Assembly: GCF_964340395.1 (NCBI RefSeq) | Contig: NC_135563.1 | Span: 9,055,575 to 9,119,574, forward strand | DNA length: 64,000 nt | Direction: 5' to 3' | Source: Glandiceps talaboti | Lineage: Eukaryota > Hemichordata > Enteropneusta > Spengelidae | Shown: piece by piece, positions 58,941 through 64,000 of the stretch | Numbering within the stretch: the first letter of the stretch is position 1 | How the letters are laid out: each line of letters opens with the position of its first letter | Program-made: the position numbers and the translations under genes | Notes under the pieces: model-generated | The model's input: only the letters and a program-made list of their open reading frames with translations | Databases searched by the model: none | Told to the model about the DNA's origin: nothing

Positions 58941-59093
58941 GGCAGATGTAGACAACTTTCATGTCTTCATAAACAAAGAAACCACAGTTGTACAAATTGT
59001 TATTCAGTTAATGATGGTAGCAAGCACTTCATTGAATATCTGCTGCAACTGTGGTTTGTATATATTTAGGCATATAAGTTGTCTCCGTCTGCA
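58941..59093. mobile_element. 153-bp inverted-repeat element
   Basis: GGCAGATGTAGACAACTT and AAACCACAGTTG on the left pair with CAACTGTGGTTT and AAGTTGTCTCCGTCTGC on the right, with looser pairing between. It is MITE-like and non-coding. Confidence 0.65.
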
Positions 59094-59802
59094 GAACAAA
59101 ATATTACACATAGCTGGCACTGTATGTAATAATAGAGGTACATCCTTCCAAAGTTACAGATGGTGAAACCATGCAACTACCCTAAATTATCAAGAAATGT
59201 GAAAAAAAATATATAACAATTGTCGATTTTCCAGTTCCAAGATACATTGCACAAGAACACATCACTTACATTCTTAAATTTAGTCGTTTTGTCTTTAATA
59301 CATTTGAAATAACATTTTCACCGGGAAATTATGAAAAGATATGTTGACCTCTTTGATTATGAGTGATTTTATAGAACTAAGACTAAATGCCGTCAATGAT
59401 AGAGGGGGATTTTATGGGTGAACCCACGGTATGATCAGGTGACAACCAGCCCCTTGAGTAGCACATCCAAACTCCTCGTTGTATGGAGAGACATGCAATG
59501 CATCTTGGAACTGGCAACAGGTCTATTGGCCAAAAAAGCAAAACACATTGGAAACAATACCTAAGATTTCCTCAATAAAGAGGATATCTTTAATATTTTT
59601 ATATAAACAAAGAAAAAAGAAAAAAGCTAACATAGCTGCCAAAAATCCTGTCACGGGGTTTGATCTCGAAGTGCATAGGCAACAAGAAATTACACTGCTA
59701 GTTAAGTTTAAATCCTGGGTCAGTGTCTTGACACTCAGTCCCCAAAACAGATTTCTGAACTCTATATTCATAATATCATAGTCTCACATCAGGATATAAA
59801 AA

Positions 59803-62800
59803 ATCTGTAATACTAAAATGACAGTTTCATATGTGCTCTATGAGTGCTGCGAGTGTGTCACAAGGTCACAAGGTCATCTTAATCCAATCTGTAATAATCT
59901 ACAAAATGGTAGTTTCGTATATGCTCTCTACGAGCTCTGTGAGTGTGTTACGTGGTCAAAGTTATCTGAATCCGATCTGTAATACTCTCCAAAATGGTAG
60001 TTTCATATATGTGCTCTATGAGCTCTGTGAGTGTGTTCCGTGGTCAAAGTCATCTGAATGCGATCTGTAATACTAGTACTCTCCAAAATGGTAGTTTCAT
60101 ATATGTGCTCTATGAGCTCTGTGAGTGTGTTACGTGGTCAAAGTCATCTGAATCCGATCTGTAATACTCTCCAAAATGGTAGTTTCATATGTGTGCTCTA
60201 TGAGCTCTGTGAGTGTGTTACGTGGTCAAAGTCATCTGAATCCGATCTGTAATACTCTCCAAAATGGTAGTTTCATATATGTGCTCTATGAGCTCTGTGA
60301 GTGTGTTATGTGGTCAAAGTCATCTGAATCCGATCTGTAATACTCTCCAAAATGGTAGTTTCATATATGTGCTCTATGAGCTCTGTGAGTGTGTTATGTG
60401 GTCAAAGTCATCTGAATCCGATCTGTAATACTCTCCAAAATGGTAGTTTCATATATGTGCTCTATGAGCTATGTGAGTGTGTTACGTGGTCAAAGTCATC
60501 TGAATCCGATCTGTAATACTCTCCAAAATGGTAGTTTCATATATGTGCTGTATGAGCTCTGTGAGTGTGTTACGTGGTCAAAGTCATCTGAATCCGATCT
60601 GTAATACTCTCCAAAATGGTAGTTTCATATATGTGCTCTATGAGCTCTGTGAGTGTGTTACGTGGTCAAAGTCATCTGAATCCGATCTGTAATACTCTCT
60701 AAAATGACAGTTTCATATGTGCTGTATGAGCTTTGTGAGTGTGTTACGTGGTCAAAGTCATCTGAATCCGATCTGTAATACCCTCTAAAATGACAGTTTC
60801 ATATGTGCTGTATGAGCTTTGTGAGTGTGTTACGTGGTCAAAGTCATCTGAATCCGATCTGTAATACTCTCCAAAATGGTAGTTTCATATATGTGCTCTA
60901 TGAGCTCTGTGAGTGTGTTACGTGGTCAAAGTCATCTGAATCCGATCTGTAATACTCTCCAAAATGGTAGTTTCATATATGTGCTCTATGAGCTCTGTGA
61001 GTGTGTTACGTGGTCAAAGTCATCTGAATCCGATCTGTAATACCCTCTAAAATGACAGTTTCATATGTGCTGTATGAGCTTTGTGAGTGTGTTACGTGGT
61101 CAAAGTCATCTGAATCCGATCTGTAATACTCTCCAAAATGGTAGTTTCATATATGTGCTCTATGAGCTCTGTGAGTGTGTTACGTGGTCAAAGTCATCTG
61201 AAGCCAATCTGTAATACTCTCCAAAATGGTAGTTTCATATATGTGCTCTATGAGCTCTGTGAGTGTGTTACGTGGTCAAAGTCATCTGAATCCGATCTGT
61301 AATACTCTCCAAAATGGTAGTTTCATATATGTGCTCTATGAGCTCTGTGAGTGTGTTATGTGGTCAAAGTCATCTGAATCCGATCTGTAATACTCTCCAA
61401 AATGGTAGTTTCATATATGTGCTCTATGAGCTCTGTGAGTGTGTTACGTGGTCAAAGTCATCTGAATCCGATCTGTAATACTCTCCAAAATGGTAGTTTC
61501 ATATATGTGCTCTATGAGCTCTGTGAGTGTGTTACGTGGTCAAAGTCATCTGAATCCGATCTGTAATACTCTCCAAAATGGTAGTTTCATATATGTGCTC
61601 TATGAGCTCTGTGAGTGTGTTATGTGGTCAAAGTCATCTGAATCCGATCTGTAATACTCTCCAAAATGGTAGTTTCATATATGTGCTCTATGAGCTATGT
61701 GAGTGTGTTACGTGGTCAAAGTCATCTGAATCCGATCTGTAATACTCTCCAAAATGGTAGTTTCATATATGTGCTGTATGAGCTCTGTGAGTGTGTTACG
61801 TGGTCAAAGTCATCTGAATCCGATCTGTAATACTCTCCAAAATGGTAGTTTCATATATGTGCTCTATGAGCTCTGTGAGTGTGTTACGTGGTCAAAGTCA
61901 TCTGAATCCGATCTGTAATACTCTCTAAAATGACAGTTTCATATGTGCTGTATGAGCTTTGTGAGTGTGTTACGTGGTCAAAGTCATCTGAATCCGATCT
62001 GTAATACCCTCTAAAATGACAGTTTCATATGTGCTGTATGAGCTTTGTGAGTGTGTTACGTGGTCAAAGTCATCTGAATCCGATCTGTAATACTCTCCAA
62101 AATGGTAGTTTCATATATGTGCTCTATGAGCTCTGTGAGTGTGTTACGTGGTCAAAGTCATCTGAATCCGATCTGTAATACTCTCCAAAATGGTAGTTTC
62201 ATATATGTGCTCTATGAGCTCTGTGAGTGTGTTACGTGGTCAAAGTCATCTGAATCCGATCTGTAATACTCTCCAAAATGGTAGTTTCATATATGTGCTC
62301 TATGAGCTCTGTGAGTGTGTTATGTGGTCAAAGTCATCTGAATCCGATCTGTAATACTCTCCAAAATGGTAGTTTCATATATGTGCTCTATGAGCTCTGT
62401 GAGTGTGTTACGTTGTCAAAGTCATCTGAATCCGATCTGTAATACTCTCCAAAATGGTAGTTTCATATATGTGCTGTATGAGCTCTGTGAGTGTGTTACG
62501 TGGTCAAAGTCATCTGAATCCGATCTGTAATACTCTCCAAAATGGTAGTTTCATATATGTGCTCTATGAGCTTTGTGAGTGTGTTACGTGGTCAAAGTCA
62601 TCTGAATCCGATCTGTAATACTCTCTAAAATGACAGTTTCATATATGTGCTCTATGAGCTCTGTGAGTGTGTTACGTGGTCAAAGTCATCTGAATCCGAT
62701 CTGTAATACCCTCTAAAATGACAGTTTCATATGTGCTGTATGAGCTTTGTGAGTGTGTTACGTGGTCAAAGTCATCTGAATCCGATCTGTAATACTCTCC

Positions 62801-63305
62801 AAAATGGTAGTTTCATATATGTGCTCTATGAGCTCTGTGAGTGTGTTACGTGGTCAAAGTCATCTGAAGCCAATCTGTAATACTCTCCAAAATGGTAGTT
62901 TCATATATGTGCTCTATGAGCTCTGTGAGTGTGTTACGTGGTCAAAGTCATCTGAATCCGATCTGTAATACTCTCCAAAATGGTAGTTTCATATATGTGC
63001 TCTATGAGCTCTGTGAGTGTGTTATGTGGTCAAAGTCATCTGAATCCGATCTGTAATACTCTCCAAAATGGTAGTTTCATATATGTGCTCTATGAGCTCT
63101 GTGAGTGTGTTACGTGGTCAAAGTCATCTGAATCCGATCTGTAATACTCTCCAAAATGGTAGTTTCATATATGTGCTCTATGAGCTCTGTGAGTGTGTTA
63201 CGTGGTCAAAGTCATCTGAATCCGATCTGTAATACTCTCCAAAATGGTAGTTTCATATATGTGCTCTATGAGCTCTGTGAGTGTGTTATGTGGTCAAAGT
63301 CATCT
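59803..63305. repeat. 88-bp minisatellite array, about 40 copies, with higher-order repeats
   Basis: The unit holds CTCCAAAATGGTAGTTTCAT, ATATGTGCTCTATGAGCTCT, GTGAGTGTGTTACGTGGTCA and AAGTCATCTGAATCCGATCT, then GTAATACT. Most units are 88 bp. A variant (TCTAAAATGACAG...GCTGTATGAGCTTTG) is 86 bp. The first two units at the left edge are the most diverged. Variant order repeats at an offset of 1226 bp (about 14 units). Open frames of about 64 codons through it are not genes, since 88 is not a multiple of three. Confidence 0.97.
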
Positions 63306-64000
63306 AGCGTAATGAGAGCCATCGTAATTCTACTCCTATTTATATGCAGAGTAGGCATATGACAGACATTTGGATGTCTGAACATCTCAAGTAAATTCAT
63401 AGAAATTGTATCAATAATAGGAAAATAAAGTGTACACTCGCACTGATGTAATTTGATAAATTGTGTTTGACATAGTGTAAATAAAATCAGAAATTGGAAA
63501 AAATATACCGCAAAAAATAGAGGCCATGGCCCCAACATATTGAACATAAAGATGTAGTTACATTATCGATATTAATTCTACTCATTTTGGACATTTTAAC
63601 AACATGACGAATCTGTGTTCCTTATTCCAGCCCACTAGCTGTAGTCTATTGTTCAAGCTCTCTGCCATAACCACATCAGAAAACCACTCCTCTAAAAGAA
63701 TGGTATTCAAGCCCACCTGTCTTATCTGCGAACAAGTCTTGATGGAATACGTAGCCCCCAAAAAAGTATTTCTTGTAGTAACTATAACAAGTTGTTTAGT
63801 TTGTACATCATGTCCCAGGCTTTCAGTTCAAAAAGGACAACTATGGCATGGCCTTTAAGGTAATAAAAAAGATACACTGACAACACCTAAAAGGGTTGTT
63901 AATTTCTAATCTATTATGTGTAGATCCTTGACAATTTCAGACACATTAGCATTAATATTTATATTATCTTAATGATTTCAAAATAGGAAGACATAGCTAT
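63306..64000. other. Right edge, nothing recognised
   Basis: AT-rich unique-looking DNA. An open frame at 63604-63858 has no splice or family support. I see no feature to call. Confidence 0.5.

Larger units (their letters stand above)
58504..59802. other. SMYD5 3' UTR and spacer before the minisatellite
   Basis: Beyond the poly(A) signal I see one inverted-repeat element (58941-59093) and otherwise AT-rich DNA without gene signals. Confidence 0.6.

Noticed and set aside
59803-63305. CRISPR-like array
   Set aside because: Units are contiguous with no unique spacers, and the genome is eukaryotic; it is a minisatellite.
59831-63362. Repeated open frames such as MVVSYMCSMSSVSVLRGQ
   Set aside because: The unit length of 88 bp breaks the frame each time and the frames exist only because the repeat is stop-poor.

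Overview
This is metazoan nuclear DNA. Genes are split by GT-AG introns, exons are mostly short, spacers are AT-rich and full of simple repeats and small inverted-repeat elements, and two of the five genes are recognisable animal orthologues (a WBP1L-type WW-binding membrane protein and the SET/MYND methyltransferase SMYD5). The loose introns, the frequent tacatgta-type words and the mix of small secreted and surface proteins suggest a marine invertebrate, possibly a hemichordate or lancelet. That placement is inference.

Layout: 1-5124, spacer with microsatellites and short duplications. 5125-17708 (+), WBP1L-like gene of five exons with a 9.5 kb first intron. 17709-24555, spacer with degenerate tandem repeats. 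24556/24987-30971 (-), small secreted protein of unknown function with a 33-bp exon and two phase-compatible terminal exons. 31-33 kb, spacer holding a probable Penelope-type hammerhead motif and a Z-DNA-prone repeat. 33218-41368 (-), nine-exon gene for a 688-residue protein of no family I recognise, with signal peptide, furin-type site and GPI-like tail. 44174-49060 (-), three-exon gene for a 1064-residue secreted VioB-like protein with a ferritin-like domain, the most unexpected gene here. 50425-58503 (+), SMYD5 with twelve exons. 59803-63305, a 3.5 kb array of an 88-bp minisatellite with higher-order structure. 63306-64000, nothing recognised.

Three neighbouring minus-strand genes encode proteins with signal peptides, of which one is probably membrane-anchored. 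I see no evidence that they share a pathway. SMYD5 and the VioB-like gene are head to head, with about 1.36 kb between start codons. All exon models were built by hand from splice signals and reading-frame phase. No transcript or homology search was available, so first exons and untranslated ends are the least certain parts.
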